Below the pieces are notes generated by a model, which ran no database searches, was not told where the DNA came from, and worked only from the letters and a program-made list of their open reading frames with translations. A program made the position numbers and the translations under genes. From positions 3,100,001 through 3,164,000 of the forward strand of contig NC_008009.1 in assembly GCF_000014005.1 (NCBI RefSeq): a stretch of 64,000 nt of DNA, given 5' to 3'. The DNA is from Candidatus Koribacter versatilis Ellin345. GTDB taxonomy: Bacteria; Acidobacteriota; Terriglobia; Terriglobales; Acidobacteriaceae. This document shows positions 8,826-21,868 of this stretch, piece by piece; position 1 is the stretch's first letter, and the number at the start of each line of letters is the position of its first letter.

Positions 8826-8862
8826 GACCATACTCCTGACCATGGTCATTTTATCATGACCA
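8825..8862. promoter_or_regulatory. Autoregulatory operator of the toxin-antitoxin operon
   Basis: A perfect 12-bp palindrome TGACCATGGTCA occupies 8837-8848. TGACCA repeats directly at 8825 and 8857, giving four half-sites in 38 bp. The palindrome touches the TAAAAT -10 (8848-8853) and covers the expected transcription start, where a bound antitoxin-toxin complex would repress. The role is inferred from position and symmetry. Confidence 0.65.
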
Positions 8863-9348
8863 CTTGGCCCGACCAACTGTTTACCTTCAAGATTCCTGCC
8901 GCTTTTCGGGTCGAAACCGGCTCCGATCGCTTGCAAAACCTGTGGAAATCGCAGTAAATTAGCGCTTGCTCTCGCGGTTCTCCCCTCCTTCGTGCTGTTT
9001 CCCACACATCTGAAATCCCGTGCGTCTAATCTGCGTTCCATTGCCCTCAGTGCAGGAAAGGGCGGCCGGATCTGCGCAATTGTCACATCTCCGGTACAAT
9101 TAGGTGGGGTTATCCACAAGCAGGCCCAAGATTTAGCGGGTCTGTGCTTGACTCCGCCAGTTCAGCCCGGTAGATTACGTTCAATCACGCAGCGGCGCCC
9201 TGCTCGCCGTATGCCCTGTTTGAGTGGCCGGTTGAATTCGGTTCTGTTGATCGCGCCTCAGCAACGCGGCCAGGAGAACACAAACTGTCAGCATCTGTCC
9301 TTCGCTCCCCAGCCCGGGCGTGGGCAAGGCTGCTCCAAGGAGTAGAAG
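8863..9348. other. 486-bp intergenic region before smc
   Basis: No convincing gene is seen here. One forward ORF (8992-9345) has unlikely composition and no homology pattern. The smc ribosome binding site AAGGAG lies at 9337-9342. A TACAAT at 9094-9099 could be a -10 element, but it lacks a good -35 partner. Confidence 0.5.
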
Positions 9349-13275
<3,927 letters not shown>

Positions 13276-13279
13276 CAGC

Positions 13280-13312
13280 TTTCACCACGAAGGACATGAA
13301 GTGCACGAAGGG
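13280..13312. repeat. Single arm of the CCACGAAGGACAC repeat
   Basis: This stretch begins CTTTCACCACGAAGGACATG and closely matches the left arm at 3561-3593. No facing arm follows. It lies just after the smc stop codon and runs into the smc terminator, so it may be a decayed half-element. Confidence 0.7.
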
Positions 13313-13338
13313 GGATTGGAAATTCCAGTCCCCTTTTT
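13310..13338 (+). terminator. Rho-independent terminator of smc
   Basis: An 11-bp stem, GGGGATTGGAA pairing with TTCCAGTCCCC (one G-T wobble), is followed by five T residues. It lies 35 bp after the smc stop codon. Confidence 0.8.
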
Positions 13339-13396
13339 CTTTTTCTGATTTGGAGTTCCAGTGTGGAACGCAGTCCCACGCAAGTATCGACCCATT

Positions 13397-14101
13397 TTAA
13401 ATCCGCCGGTATTGGCTCTTGACGCCCTTCCTATAAAGGACCAGCGCTCCGTCGCTCATGAAGGCAAACGGCGTCTTTTCATCCTCGACTGGATTGGCTT
13501 GCCGCATGACGATGTCGCTACCCTGCACCGAATAGTAATGGCGAAAGGAGCGAGGAGCCGTGTCAGAAAGGACGGTGTAAATAAGCTGGCCGTTCGGCAG
13601 AAATCGCATCTGGACTCGTCCATACTTCTGAATTCCCTCTCCATCACCCGGTTGCGACTCCCAAACCCCTAGCAAGCTCGCCCTTTCACTCGACTGATTG
13701 AGCCACAAAAGCCGAGGGACCTCGGCAATACCAATGGCGAAAAAGAGTACACCTAGCGCCTCTACTTTAAAAATGGCTGTCGGGCGATCCGAGGGCGTGC
13801 TCATCCAGCGTCCCGCAGAGAATAAAGCCGCGCCGGTCGCAGCGAAAATCAGGCAGTTCTTAATGCTTCGCTGACTGATCCCATTCCGCCATAGATAAAG
13901 CGCAAACAACGAGGGCAGTGCGACGGCGATCGCATAAAAAAACGCTATAGCAGGGAGCGGGTGTTCCGAGGTCTTAGGATCCACACTGAATTTGGGCCAA
14001 AAGATCATGAAAACGATCAGCACCCCAATCGCTATCGTTGAAACCCCGATCGCGTTAGCCTTCCAGTCGTCGCGCGTTAGGGGCACGGGCTGTCGCTTCA
14101 T
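13397..14101 (-). CDS. Hypothetical membrane protein with C-terminal beta domain
   Basis: The 234-residue protein has about four transmembrane helices in residues 15-140 (for example IGVSTIAIGVLIVFMIFW and LPAIAFFYAIAVALPSLFALYLW). A soluble C-terminal part of about 90 residues follows (LLGVWESQPGDG through VLYRKGVKSQYRRI). The LGVWES...RMQFLPNGQLIY-like pattern resembles lipocalin-like stress domains in which a small beta barrel begins with a G-W motif, but this is only a resemblance. It stands alone, convergent with smc and divergent from the hydrolase gene. Confidence 0.7.
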   Translation of the reverse strand: MKRQPVPLTRDDWKANAIGVSTIAIGVLIVFMIFWPKFSVDPKTSEHPLPAIAFFYAIAVALPSLFALYLWRNGISQRSIKNCLIFAATGAALFSAGRWMSTPSDRPTAIFKVEALGVLFFAIGIAEVPRLLWLNQSSERASLLGVWESQPGDGEGIQKYGRVQMRFLPNGQLIYTVLSDTAPRSFRHYYSVQGSDIVMRQANPVEDEKTPFAFMSDGALVLYRKGVKSQYRRI

Positions 14102-14216
14102 CGGCCAGAGACCTTATCACACGCCGCCGGGTATTTGAACTCATCCCTTGTTCTCGCGATTCATCCCATCCCTCTTCCGTATTCTGCGTCTAACCACTAT
14201 CTTGGACTCGCCCATC

Positions 14217-15626
14217 ATGCGACGCTTCCTCGCCGCTTTCCTGCTCACGGCCGCGGTTTCCTTTGCGCAGAACTTTGCCAACAACCTGCCGCATGGAACT
14301 GTGATCGAGCGCGTGGAGTGCAAGGCTGATCCGTCCTCCAGTTACGCCGCGTACCTGCCCTCGAACTTCACGCCCGAGAAAAAGTGGCCGATCGTGTTTG
14401 CCTTCGATCCTGGAGGCCGTGGCGCCATGCCAATCAAGCTCTACAAAGACACTGCCGAGAAATACGGCTTCATCTTTGTCGCCTCCAACGACTCGCGCAA
14501 TTTCTCCGCCGCCGACTCCGATCGCGGCACTCGCGCCATGTGGCTCGACACCCACGACCGCTTCCCGATCGACGAGAACCGTGTGTACACCACGGGCTTC
14601 TCCGGCGGCGCGCGCATGGCCGGTCACGTCGCCCTTGCCTGTACCGGATGCAAGATCGCGGGCGTCATTGCCCACGGTGCCGGATATCCGGTCAGCATCC
14701 GTCCGACCGACAAGAATGGCCCCGCCTACTTCCTTATGGTGGGTGATGTTGACTTCAACTGGCAGGAAGTTATCAAGATCCGCCAGCAGCGCGAGGACCA
14801 GGGCTACGCATATCGTGTCGAGACCTTCCACGGGCCGCACCAATGGGGTCCTCCTGAGCTGTTCGAGGCGGCCATGCGGTGGATGCAACTGAAAGCCATG
14901 CAGCAAAACCGCATGCCACGCGAGCAGGCATTCATTGACTTGTTCTACAAAGGCGAAGAGCTTCGCGCTGTCGAAGCCCAACAGCAACATGACACTCTGG
15001 CCCTACTGGCCGCCTACCGCTCGCTCGTCTCCGATTTCGAAGGCCTGAAAGACAACGCCGATTACGCGAAGAAACTGGCTGCACTCAAGTCGTCAAAAGA
15101 TTTGAAAGAAGCGCTCAAGAAAGAAAATGAGCAAATCACACAACAGGCCGAGGCCACTACTGACGCCGATACCGCGCTCGCAAAACTCGGAGCCGCCAGC
15201 TCTCCCTCCGACCGCAACACCGCCATCAGCGACGCCACCGCCGCGATGAAGACCCTCAAAGACCAAGTCGAGCGCACGAAGTCCGGTACTAAGTCGCTCG
15301 TGCTGCAACGCGCGTTCGCCGAGGTCTTCGCCAACACCATCGAGCGTGGGCAGGCGCAGTTAGAAAACAAGAAGTACGACAACGCGGAGATGTACTTTAC
15401 GTTGATCGCAACCGTCAGCGACGAGCCCTGGCCGCAACTCCTGCTCGCCGACGCCCGCGCTGAGCAAGGGAATCGCAAAGGCTCGCTACAAGCGCTCGAC
15501 AAGTGCATTAAGTCCGGGTTGAAGAATCCCAAGGCACTCGAAACCGACGCCCACCTCCAGTCGCTTCGAGCCGATCCAGAGTTCCAGCGCCTCGTTGCTT
15601 CGCTGCAGAATTCCGGCCAGAAGTAG
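14217..15626 (+). CDS. Secreted alpha/beta hydrolase with C-terminal helical repeats
   Basis: The 469-residue protein starts at 14217, giving a clear signal peptide (MRRFLAAFLLTAAVSFAQ). Residues 25-225 form an esterase/PHB-depolymerase-like alpha/beta hydrolase with the nucleophile elbow GFSGG (Ser129), a candidate acid at Asp177 or Asp179 in VGDVDFNW, and His205 or His208 in FHGPHQW. Residues about 260-460 are helical and resemble TPR-like repeats, which suggests binding of a partner or polymer. The substrate is unknown; an ester is likely. An upstream in-frame start at 14148 would spoil the signal peptide. Confidence 0.82.
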   Translation: MRRFLAAFLLTAAVSFAQNFANNLPHGTVIERVECKADPSSSYAAYLPSNFTPEKKWPIVFAFDPGGRGAMPIKLYKDTAEKYGFIFVASNDSRNFSAADSDRGTRAMWLDTHDRFPIDENRVYTTGFSGGARMAGHVALACTGCKIAGVIAHGAGYPVSIRPTDKNGPAYFLMVGDVDFNWQEVIKIRQQREDQGYAYRVETFHGPHQWGPPELFEAAMRWMQLKAMQQNRMPREQAFIDLFYKGEELRAVEAQQQHDTLALLAAYRSLVSDFEGLKDNADYAKKLAALKSSKDLKEALKKENEQITQQAEATTDADTALAKLGAASSPSDRNTAISDATAAMKTLKDQVERTKSGTKSLVLQRAFAEVFANTIERGQAQLENKKYDNAEMYFTLIATVSDEPWPQLLLADARAEQGNRKGSLQALDKCIKSGLKNPKALETDAHLQSLRADPEFQRLVASLQNSGQK

Positions 15627-15696
15627 CGCGAATTCGCGATATGCTGTTGCCCCGCTCCACGCGGGGTTCGCGAATCTACGCTGGCAGGAAGTGCCT

Positions 15697-16227
15697 ATGG
15701 CCATCTCCCCTCTGACCGTTGATCCGATTGCGCGTCGCATGGCGCTCGTCGACGAACACGTCCGCTGCGAAAACGCCCACGACCTCGACGGCGTGATCGC
15801 CACTTTCGGCGCCGGCGCCCGCTACGACGATGAACCCTGGGCCGAACATCACGAGGGCCTCGATGGCGTCCGCCACTTCTACAGCTCACTGATGGGCGCC
15901 GTTCCCGACCTCACCATCGAGATCCTCAAGCGCTATGTTTCTGCCGACAACATCATTCTCGAGGTCGTCATCCGCGGCACGCACCTCGGCGCCTGGCGCG
16001 GCCTTCCGGCCACTGGACGCAAACTCGCCATCCCTCTTTGCGGGATTTACACCTTCGACGCCGACGATCGCCTCGCCGGCGAACGCATCTACTACGACCG
16101 CGCTACCGTGCTGCGCCAACTCGGCGTCTTCCACGAGCCGCAAACGTTCATCGGCGATGCGACCACATTCCTCACCCATCCGTGGACGATCGCAAAAGCT
16201 CTCGCTCGCAAGCTGGGCGGAAAGTAG
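15697..16227 (+). CDS. SnoaL-like / ester cyclase family protein
   Basis: This 176-residue protein has the NTF2-like cone fold pattern of SnoaL polyketide cyclases (DEHVRCENAHDLDGVIATF, then GVRHFYSSLMGAVPDLTIEI and KLAIPLCGIYTFDADDRLAGERIYYD). Family members range from cyclases to proteins of unknown role, so the reaction cannot be stated. The start is ATG 15697 with AGGAAG 5 nt upstream. It lies downstream of the hydrolase gene on the same strand, about 70 bp away, and converges on the Kelch gene. Confidence 0.82.
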   Translation: MAISPLTVDPIARRMALVDEHVRCENAHDLDGVIATFGAGARYDDEPWAEHHEGLDGVRHFYSSLMGAVPDLTIEILKRYVSADNIILEVVIRGTHLGAWRGLPATGRKLAIPLCGIYTFDADDRLAGERIYYDRATVLRQLGVFHEPQTFIGDATTFLTHPWTIAKALARKLGGK

Positions 16228-16230
16228 CGT

Positions 16231-17331
16231 TCACGGCTGGTAGATCCATGCCTTGTCGGTAGCGGTCATGCTCGTCGAGTACCCGCCGAGCAGCAGCACC
16301 TCGCCGTTCTTGAGCGTGGTCTCGCTCAAGTACCACTGCGGCGTTTCCGTGCCGCTGTTCAACGAATTGAAGCTTCCGCGCTTGGGATCGAAGATCTCCG
16401 CTTTCGCAGCGCCGCCAGCAATCAGCACGCTGCCATCTGGTAACAACGCCGCTTCGTCGGAGAGTTTGAAACGCTTCTCCGCCATTTCCTGCGTCGGAGT
16501 GAAGCTCCGCTTCGCGGGATCATAGACCTCGGCTTCGGCCAGCATTCCCTTCCAGTCGCGATCATCCGAGCCACCCGCGATCAAGACACGCCCGTCTGCC
16601 AGCATTTGCGCCGTGTGCTTATACCGCTCCTGCCGCATCGGCCCGACAACGGAAAACTTATTTGTCTTCGGATCGAAAACCTCCGCGCTCGCCACTGAGT
16701 GGTGGTCGGACATCCCACCAGCAATAAGCACTGTCCTATCGTGCAGCAGCGTTGCGGTATGCGCGGTACGACCATCTTTCATATCGCCCACTGCCGTGAA
16801 CTTCATCGTCGCCGGATCGAATATCTCTGCTGCTTTCTGCCCGCTGCGATCATCGGCGCGCGCTCCGCCCGTCACCAGCACCCGCCCATCTTGCAGTGTC
16901 GTCGCCGTTGCTCGAGCTCGCGGGACTGTCATCGGAATTTCGTTCGTGAAGCGATCTGTCTTCGGGTCATAGATCTCTGCCGTCGTGGCGATTCCACCGG
17001 TCCAGCCACCGACTATGAACAGGCGCCCATCTTTGAGCAGTGCAGCCGTCTGCCCAACGCGCTTTATTTTCATGTGTGCGCCGCTGGCCGTAAACGAACG
17101 CTTTGCGGGATCGTAGAATTCCGCGCTGTCGAGGAACTCACCATTCCTCACCATGCCGCCGACAATGAGCACACGCCCATCGTTGAGCAGAGTGGCTGTG
17201 TGTCCAGATCGTGGCGCGAGCATATGTCCCGCCTCAACGACTTTTCCGAAATGCGGCTGTGGACGATCGGCTGAAAGGGTGGACACTAAGACGAATACGA
17301 GAGCGGGGGCCCAGTGGTGAGTGCGCAGCAT
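16231..17331 (-). CDS. Secreted Kelch-repeat beta-propeller protein
   Basis: The 366-residue protein has an N-terminal signal peptide (APALVFVLVSTLSAD) followed by about six Kelch repeats of roughly 50 residues. Each carries a version of HTATLLNDGRVLIVGG and then a YDPAKRSF-type strand. It should form a six-bladed propeller outside the cytoplasm. Such proteins bind ligands or act in galactose-oxidase-like enzymes, but no copper-site residues can be assigned. It is separate from the much larger Kelch protein at 44551. Confidence 0.85.
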   Translation of the reverse strand: MLRTHHWAPALVFVLVSTLSADRPQPHFGKVVEAGHMLAPRSGHTATLLNDGRVLIVGGMVRNGEFLDSAEFYDPAKRSFTASGAHMKIKRVGQTAALLKDGRLFIVGGWTGGIATTAEIYDPKTDRFTNEIPMTVPRARATATTLQDGRVLVTGGARADDRSGQKAAEIFDPATMKFTAVGDMKDGRTAHTATLLHDRTVLIAGGMSDHHSVASAEVFDPKTNKFSVVGPMRQERYKHTAQMLADGRVLIAGGSDDRDWKGMLAEAEVYDPAKRSFTPTQEMAEKRFKLSDEAALLPDGSVLIAGGAAKAEIFDPKRGSFNSLNSGTETPQWYLSETTLKNGEVLLLGGYSTSMTATDKAWIYQP

Positions 17332-17397
17332 TCGGCACCTCCCGGCGCATGCATTGTATGGCTAGACGCCCCAGCCCTCCGAAGGTTTGTCCGAATT

Positions 17398-18639
17398 CTA
17401 AGCAGCTGCTGCTTCCGGTTGCCGGCGGCTGCGTAAAAACATCCAGCCTGCCGCGGCAATGACCACCAGTACTGCCGAACACACGGCAAACAGCCGCTGC
17501 ATCCCGAGCCGTTGCGCCGCCGAGCCGCTAAGGAGCAACCCGAACACCTGCGCAATCGAGATCATCGACATGAACGTGCTGCTCACGCGGCCTACCATCT
17601 GCGGCGGCGTTTCCTGTTGCGACATCGTCTGCGCCGGAATGAGCACCATTGCAATCGAGAAGCCCATGAGAAAAGTGCTCACGCCCGCCTGGAACGGAAT
17701 TCGCGAAGTCGCCAGCACCGCCGTCGCTACTCCCAGCGATAGCAGGCCCATCACCACCACGCCCGGCCGCGCCTTGCCTCGCGAGATCTTCGTCACCAGC
17801 GTGGTGCCGAGAATCATGCCGAACCCGACGCACGAGCTCACCACGCCGTAGGTCCGCGTTGCTCCGTGCAGCACATCGCGCACAAAGATCGATATCAGCG
17901 GCATGAACGAGCTCATCACGAACATCGCAATCGCCATGGCGAGGAACACAAACGACAGTCCCGGATGGGTGAAGATGAACCGGTTCCCTTCCGCGAAATC
18001 CTTGCTCAAACCGCTTAGTGTCTTATCCGCGCCCTCGCGCGGTGGACGATGAATCGTTAGCGTCGCAATCATTAGCGCCGAGAACACGAAGCTTCCCGAA
18101 TCAATGTAGAAACACGCCTTCTCCGAGAGCGCGCTCACAATAGCCGCCGCTACCAGCGGCGAAATAATGCGGATCAGGTAAAACGCCTGCATCAGCATGG
18201 CATTCGCTTGCAACAAGCGCTCGCGCGGAATCAGCGTCCGCACCGCAATCGACTGCGCCGGCACGAACAGACTCGACGCGCAACCCAGTGCGAACAACAC
18301 CATGCCGATCTGCCAGGAGTTCGTCATCCACGCCAGAAGGACGGCGATCACCGCTCGCGACAGGTCGCTGCCAATCATCACCCGCTTCACGTTCCAGTGG
18401 TCCACGAGAACGCCCGCCGGAGGCCCGATTATTGCCAGCGGCACGAGGGCGAGCGTAATCGCAATGGTCACTTGCGTCGCCGAGCCGTGCCAGCGAAACG
18501 TAATCATGCTGACGACTGCGAAGATCGCGACGAAATCGCCAAAGATGCTGACGAATTGCCCCATCCAGATCGTGCGGAAGGCCGGAAGTGAAAACACGCT
18601 TCCCTGGGGTGCGGCTTGGGGCTGAGGAGAAGAGGCCAT
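17398..18639 (-). CDS. MFS transporter, EntS/MefA-like efflux type
   Basis: The 413-residue inner-membrane protein has 12 predicted helices and the MFS_3 pattern at its start (PAFRTIWMGQFVSIFGDFVAIFAVV), followed by PPAGVLVDHWNVKRVMIGSDLSRA. Members export siderophores or macrolides. No siderophore genes lie nearby, so the cargo is unknown. The start is ATG 18639, with a TAAAAT 10 nt upstream. It lies 67 bp upstream of the Kelch gene on the same strand and could be co-transcribed with it. Confidence 0.85.
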   Translation of the reverse strand: MASSPQPQAAPQGSVFSLPAFRTIWMGQFVSIFGDFVAIFAVVSMITFRWHGSATQVTIAITLALVPLAIIGPPAGVLVDHWNVKRVMIGSDLSRAVIAVLLAWMTNSWQIGMVLFALGCASSLFVPAQSIAVRTLIPRERLLQANAMLMQAFYLIRIISPLVAAAIVSALSEKACFYIDSGSFVFSALMIATLTIHRPPREGADKTLSGLSKDFAEGNRFIFTHPGLSFVFLAMAIAMFVMSSFMPLISIFVRDVLHGATRTYGVVSSCVGFGMILGTTLVTKISRGKARPGVVVMGLLSLGVATAVLATSRIPFQAGVSTFLMGFSIAMVLIPAQTMSQQETPPQMVGRVSSTFMSMISIAQVFGLLLSGSAAQRLGMQRLFAVCSAVLVVIAAAGWMFLRSRRQPEAAAA

Positions 18640-18649
18640 CGGTTGGATG

Positions 18650-18655
18650 ATTTTA
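18650..18655 (-). promoter_or_regulatory. -10-like element of the MFS efflux gene
   Basis: On the minus strand TAAAAT ends 10 nt before the ATG at 18639. It fits a very short leader without a Shine-Dalgarno sequence. Confidence 0.4.
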
Positions 18656-18669
18656 TCGCGAGAAGAGAG

Positions 18670-19710
18670 TTAGCGCGGGTCGCGTTCGCCAGAAGCCTGC
18701 ACTGGATCGTATGTCCCTTTGTTGCCGGCCAGGGTTGTAACGTAACCGTCACTTCCAATTCGGCGCACCATCATCGGGCCGGCATCCACGAAATACATCA
18801 AATCGCCGGCGATCGTGATCGACACTGGCTGCCGTACCCGGATCGCCGCGGGTAGATGGTTATCGTCGCGCTCGCCATACGGCCCTTTGCCCAGGAAGAG
18901 CCGTACGTATCCGCTGTGGTCCACCACGCGGATGCATTCGGATTCACCGAGGTACACGTTGCTGTCGTCGTCTACGGCAATCGCGAAGATCGGGCTCGCC
19001 GCATATCCGGCCGGAATGCCATCGGTATCCAGGCCGCCGTAAATGTTGCCTACCAGCGTCGAGATATACCCATCGCCATTTACCACGCGCACCAGCGTCC
19101 CGTCCACGATGTACACGTTTCCATCACGATCGAGTGCGAGGCTGGTCGGCTCGTGCAGCCTCGCTTCGCGTGCCTGCCGTCCATCGCCGGTCATACCGTC
19201 TTTGCCGTTGCCCGCAATCAGGTCGCGCTTGCCATCCCAATCGAGCATGTAAACCTGGTGGTTTTCGCTGACGGTATAAAACGTGTTCCCGTTGCCGTCT
19301 GCCGCCAACCCGCTCACCTTCGACGCGTCCGCCAACAGCGTGTACTTCTGCCCATCGGGATAGAGCCGCGTCAGCCCGTTGTCATCAAGGAGGGTGATGT
19401 TGTCATCGGCATCCACCAGCAGCGCCCGCGGACGCTTTGGAGTGTACGGCGTGTTCTTGCCGCCGAAGATGCGAACGATCCCCAGGTCGGTGACGGTGTA
19501 AACGCAATTTTCTGCTATGAAAAAAGCGCGGCCGTCCGGATCGGCGGCCACGCCCAGGAATCCATCGTATTTCGACTTAAGCTTGCACTCGGGAACAAGG
19601 CCGTCGTCAGGAGCGCGGCGGCCCTGCACCCATGGATTGTGCGCCTCCAACTGCGCGAACCCATCCACGCAGAGGAGAAGAAAAATAACTACATTCAGCA
19701 AAAGGCGCAT
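18670..19710 (-). CDS. Secreted NHL-repeat beta-propeller protein
   Basis: The 346-residue product begins with a signal peptide (MRLLLNVVIFLLLCVDGFAQ); this start at 19710 is preferred over an upstream ATG at 19773 that adds 21 polar residues. The body has repeated NHL-type blades such as EPTSLALDRDGNVYIVDG and PIFAIAVDDDSNVYLGES, enough for a six-bladed propeller. NHL propellers bind proteins, RNA or ligands; no enzyme site is seen. It lies between the zinc-dehydrogenase gene and the MFS gene, all on the minus strand. Confidence 0.83.
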   Translation of the reverse strand: MRLLLNVVIFLLLCVDGFAQLEAHNPWVQGRRAPDDGLVPECKLKSKYDGFLGVAADPDGRAFFIAENCVYTVTDLGIVRIFGGKNTPYTPKRPRALLVDADDNITLLDDNGLTRLYPDGQKYTLLADASKVSGLAADGNGNTFYTVSENHQVYMLDWDGKRDLIAGNGKDGMTGDGRQAREARLHEPTSLALDRDGNVYIVDGTLVRVVNGDGYISTLVGNIYGGLDTDGIPAGYAASPIFAIAVDDDSNVYLGESECIRVVDHSGYVRLFLGKGPYGERDDNHLPAAIRVRQPVSITIAGDLMYFVDAGPMMVRRIGSDGYVTTLAGNKGTYDPVQASGERDPR

Positions 19711-19775
19711 ACAGAATCCAGAGCGAGCTTCTCCCATTGGACGCCGCAAGGGCAAGAAAAGAAGCGTAGACAAAG

Positions 19776-20795
19776 TTACGGGTTGAGGACGACTTTCCCG
19801 AACTGCTCGCCCTTTTCCAAATAGGAATGCGCCGCCGCTGCTTCGCGCAGAGCAAACGAACGATCCACCACCGGCTTCAGTGCGCCCGAGAACACATATT
19901 TCAGTGCCTCGTTCAGGTCATCGAAGGTTCCCATGAACGAGCCCATGAACGTCAATTGCCGCGTGAAGAGCACGCGTAGATCGAGCTTCGCTTCCGGACC
20001 CGTGGTCGCACCGCAGGTCACCAGCGTTCCACCCACGCGCATGGATCGCAGGCTCTCCGGCCACGTCTTTTCGCCGGTATGCTCAAAGACTACGTCCACA
20101 CCGCCCTTCACGATCTTCTTTACCTCGTCCGACACCTTCTGCTTGTAGTGATCGATCGTGTAGTCTGCGCCGAGTTCCCAGGCCAGGTCGAGTTTGCGCT
20201 CACCGCCGGCGGTCGTAATAACCGTGCAGCCCATCAGCTTGCAGATCTGAATCGCTGCCGTTCCTACGCCCGATCCCGCGCCCCACACCAGCACGGTCTG
20301 TCCGTGCTTGATCTTCGCCCGCGACACCAGCATGTGCCACGCCGTCAGAAAAACCAGCGGCACGCTCGCCGCCTCGTCGTAGGTCAGCGATTCAGGAATC
20401 GGAATCACCTCCACCCGCGGCACCGCCACATACTCGCAATCGCCGCCATCGAAGCGCGTCCCCCGCACCGCAAATTGCGCACAGAAACTATGCTCTCCGC
20501 GCAGGCAAAATTCGCAGTGGTAGCACGCTCGCATCGGCGCCAGCAGCACTCGCTGCCCTTCCTTCAGATCGGTGATGTACTCTTCCACCTTCGCCACCAC
20601 GCCACTAACATCGCTCCCCAAAATCAGCGGCGGCTTGATCCCCGGAATCCCCTTGCGCACGAACAAATCCAGATGGTTCAGCGCGCACGCCTTCACCTGC
20701 ACCAGCACCTGGTCTTTGCGCAACTCCGGCTCCGGCACGTCTTCATATTTCAAAACTTCAGGCCCGCCAAACCCATGAATACGAATGGCTTTCAT
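19776..20795 (-). CDS. Zinc-type alcohol dehydrogenase / quinone oxidoreductase (MDR family)
   Basis: The 339-residue cytoplasmic enzyme has the GroES-like N-terminal domain and an NAD(P)-binding Rossmann domain (VLVWGAGSGVGTAAIQIC). A structural zinc site is complete: Cys91, Cys94, Cys97 and Cys105. The catalytic zinc site is doubtful: Cys37 is present, but the usual GHE motif is replaced by GSDVSG. It may therefore reduce quinones or enones using NADPH and not oxidise alcohols. Family assignment is firm; the substrate is not known. Confidence 0.88.
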   Translation of the reverse strand: MKAIRIHGFGGPEVLKYEDVPEPELRKDQVLVQVKACALNHLDLFVRKGIPGIKPPLILGSDVSGVVAKVEEYITDLKEGQRVLLAPMRACYHCEFCLRGEHSFCAQFAVRGTRFDGGDCEYVAVPRVEVIPIPESLTYDEAASVPLVFLTAWHMLVSRAKIKHGQTVLVWGAGSGVGTAAIQICKLMGCTVITTAGGERKLDLAWELGADYTIDHYKQKVSDEVKKIVKGGVDVVFEHTGEKTWPESLRSMRVGGTLVTCGATTGPEAKLDLRVLFTRQLTFMGSFMGTFDDLNEALKYVFSGALKPVVDRSFALREAAAAHSYLEKGEQFGKVVLNP

Positions 20796-20902
20796 CTTGT
20801 GCTCCTGGAGAGAACCAAGAAATGTAGCACGGGCCCCTGTCGATTTCTCCTTTCCTCAATCGACTCACTCCTGTGACTAGCAATTCGTCGCAAGGAGGCG
20901 TT

Positions 20903-21601
20903 ATGAAGAAAATCGACATCGGCCCAGCGGGAAAGCTCTGTATCACCTTTGTGCTGGCGTTCGTAGCCACCGCACAGTCCCAAACCACGCCGTATCCGAG
21001 CATGGCGCCCGCCGAGCAGTACCAAATGGCGCGGGATGCCGAAATCTCAATGGCTCGGAGCGCCGCTCCCCCGTCAGTCTCGCAGGACGCCGAAATCCTC
21101 GTCCTCGGGCAAAAGGGTTACGAAGTTGCCGCCAAGGGCAGCAACGGATTCACCTGCCTGGTGCAGCGTTCCTGGGCGGCTGGCGTCGATTTCCCGGAAT
21201 TCTGGAATCCCAAGCTCCGCGCGCCCATCTGCCTGAACGCCGAAGCCACCCGTTCCATCCTTCCGCACTTTACGTCGAAAGCCGAATGGGCGCTGGCAGG
21301 CCTGACCAAGGAGCAGATCGCCGAGCGAATCAAAGCTGCTCTCCACTCCCCGAAGTTCCCTGACGTCGAACCCGGTGCGATGTGTTACATGATGTCCAAG
21401 GACCAATACCTGAACGACCGCGCCGTTCACTGGCATCCGCACCTGATGTTCTTCAGCGCAGCCGTCGATCCCGCGACTTGGGGCGCCAATCTAAAGGAAT
21501 CTCCGCTGATCGCGGATACCGACAAATCGGAGAATGTCACGATCTTCATGCTGACCGTCAGCAAGTGGTCCGACGGCACACCGGATAAACCGATGGAGTG
21601 A
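20903..21601 (+). CDS. Hypothetical secreted protein, 232 aa
   Basis: The start at 20903 follows AAGGAGG with good spacing. An N-terminal signal peptide (about 1-26, ending TAQSQ) indicates export. The mature part contains KGYEVAAKGSNGFTCLVQRSW and PGAMCYMMSKDQYLNDRAVHWHPHLMFF, with three Cys and an HWHPH stretch that could bind metal. No named family is recognised. It appears to be a single-gene unit. Confidence 0.75.
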   Translation: MKKIDIGPAGKLCITFVLAFVATAQSQTTPYPSMAPAEQYQMARDAEISMARSAAPPSVSQDAEILVLGQKGYEVAAKGSNGFTCLVQRSWAAGVDFPEFWNPKLRAPICLNAEATRSILPHFTSKAEWALAGLTKEQIAERIKAALHSPKFPDVEPGAMCYMMSKDQYLNDRAVHWHPHLMFFSAAVDPATWGANLKESPLIADTDKSENVTIFMLTVSKWSDGTPDKPME

Positions 21602-21610
21602 GAGGCTTGA

Positions 21611-21868
21611 TCTACTAAGTGCGACGTTCGGCGCGGGCCGTACTGGTGCTACGATATTGCGCACCGGAGGCCTTCCACGCCGGACCCGAAATGCCCTCGC
21701 CGCAGTGCTATCAGCACCCTTGCGTCCGCGCTCAGGCGCCTCGATCGCCGCGTCATCGGCCGCAACCCTGAGCCGCCCGAGGATCCCTACGCCTACGTCA
21801 TGGCGCCGAAGAAGCGCCCCCCGCTCGGACGCAGTGCCGCCGCTGTTCTGGAATTGCCGGATGAGTAG
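21611..21868 (+). pseudogene. Open frame without start codon, possible gene remnant
   Basis: This frame is open from after the TGA at 21608 to the TAG at 21868, but has no ATG, GTG or TTG until an ATG only 22 codons from the end. The last 50 residues look protein-like (STLASALRRLDRRVIGRNPE, DPYAYVMAPKKRPPLGRSAA, then AVLELPDE). It could be the 3' part of a degraded or frameshifted gene, or a gene with a rare start codon. Its stop overlaps the start of the next gene (ATGAGTAG). Confidence 0.35.

Noticed and set aside
8992-9345. 117-codon ORF upstream of smc
   Set aside because: The composition is not protein-like, there is no ribosome binding site at its start, and it runs through the smc ribosome binding site.
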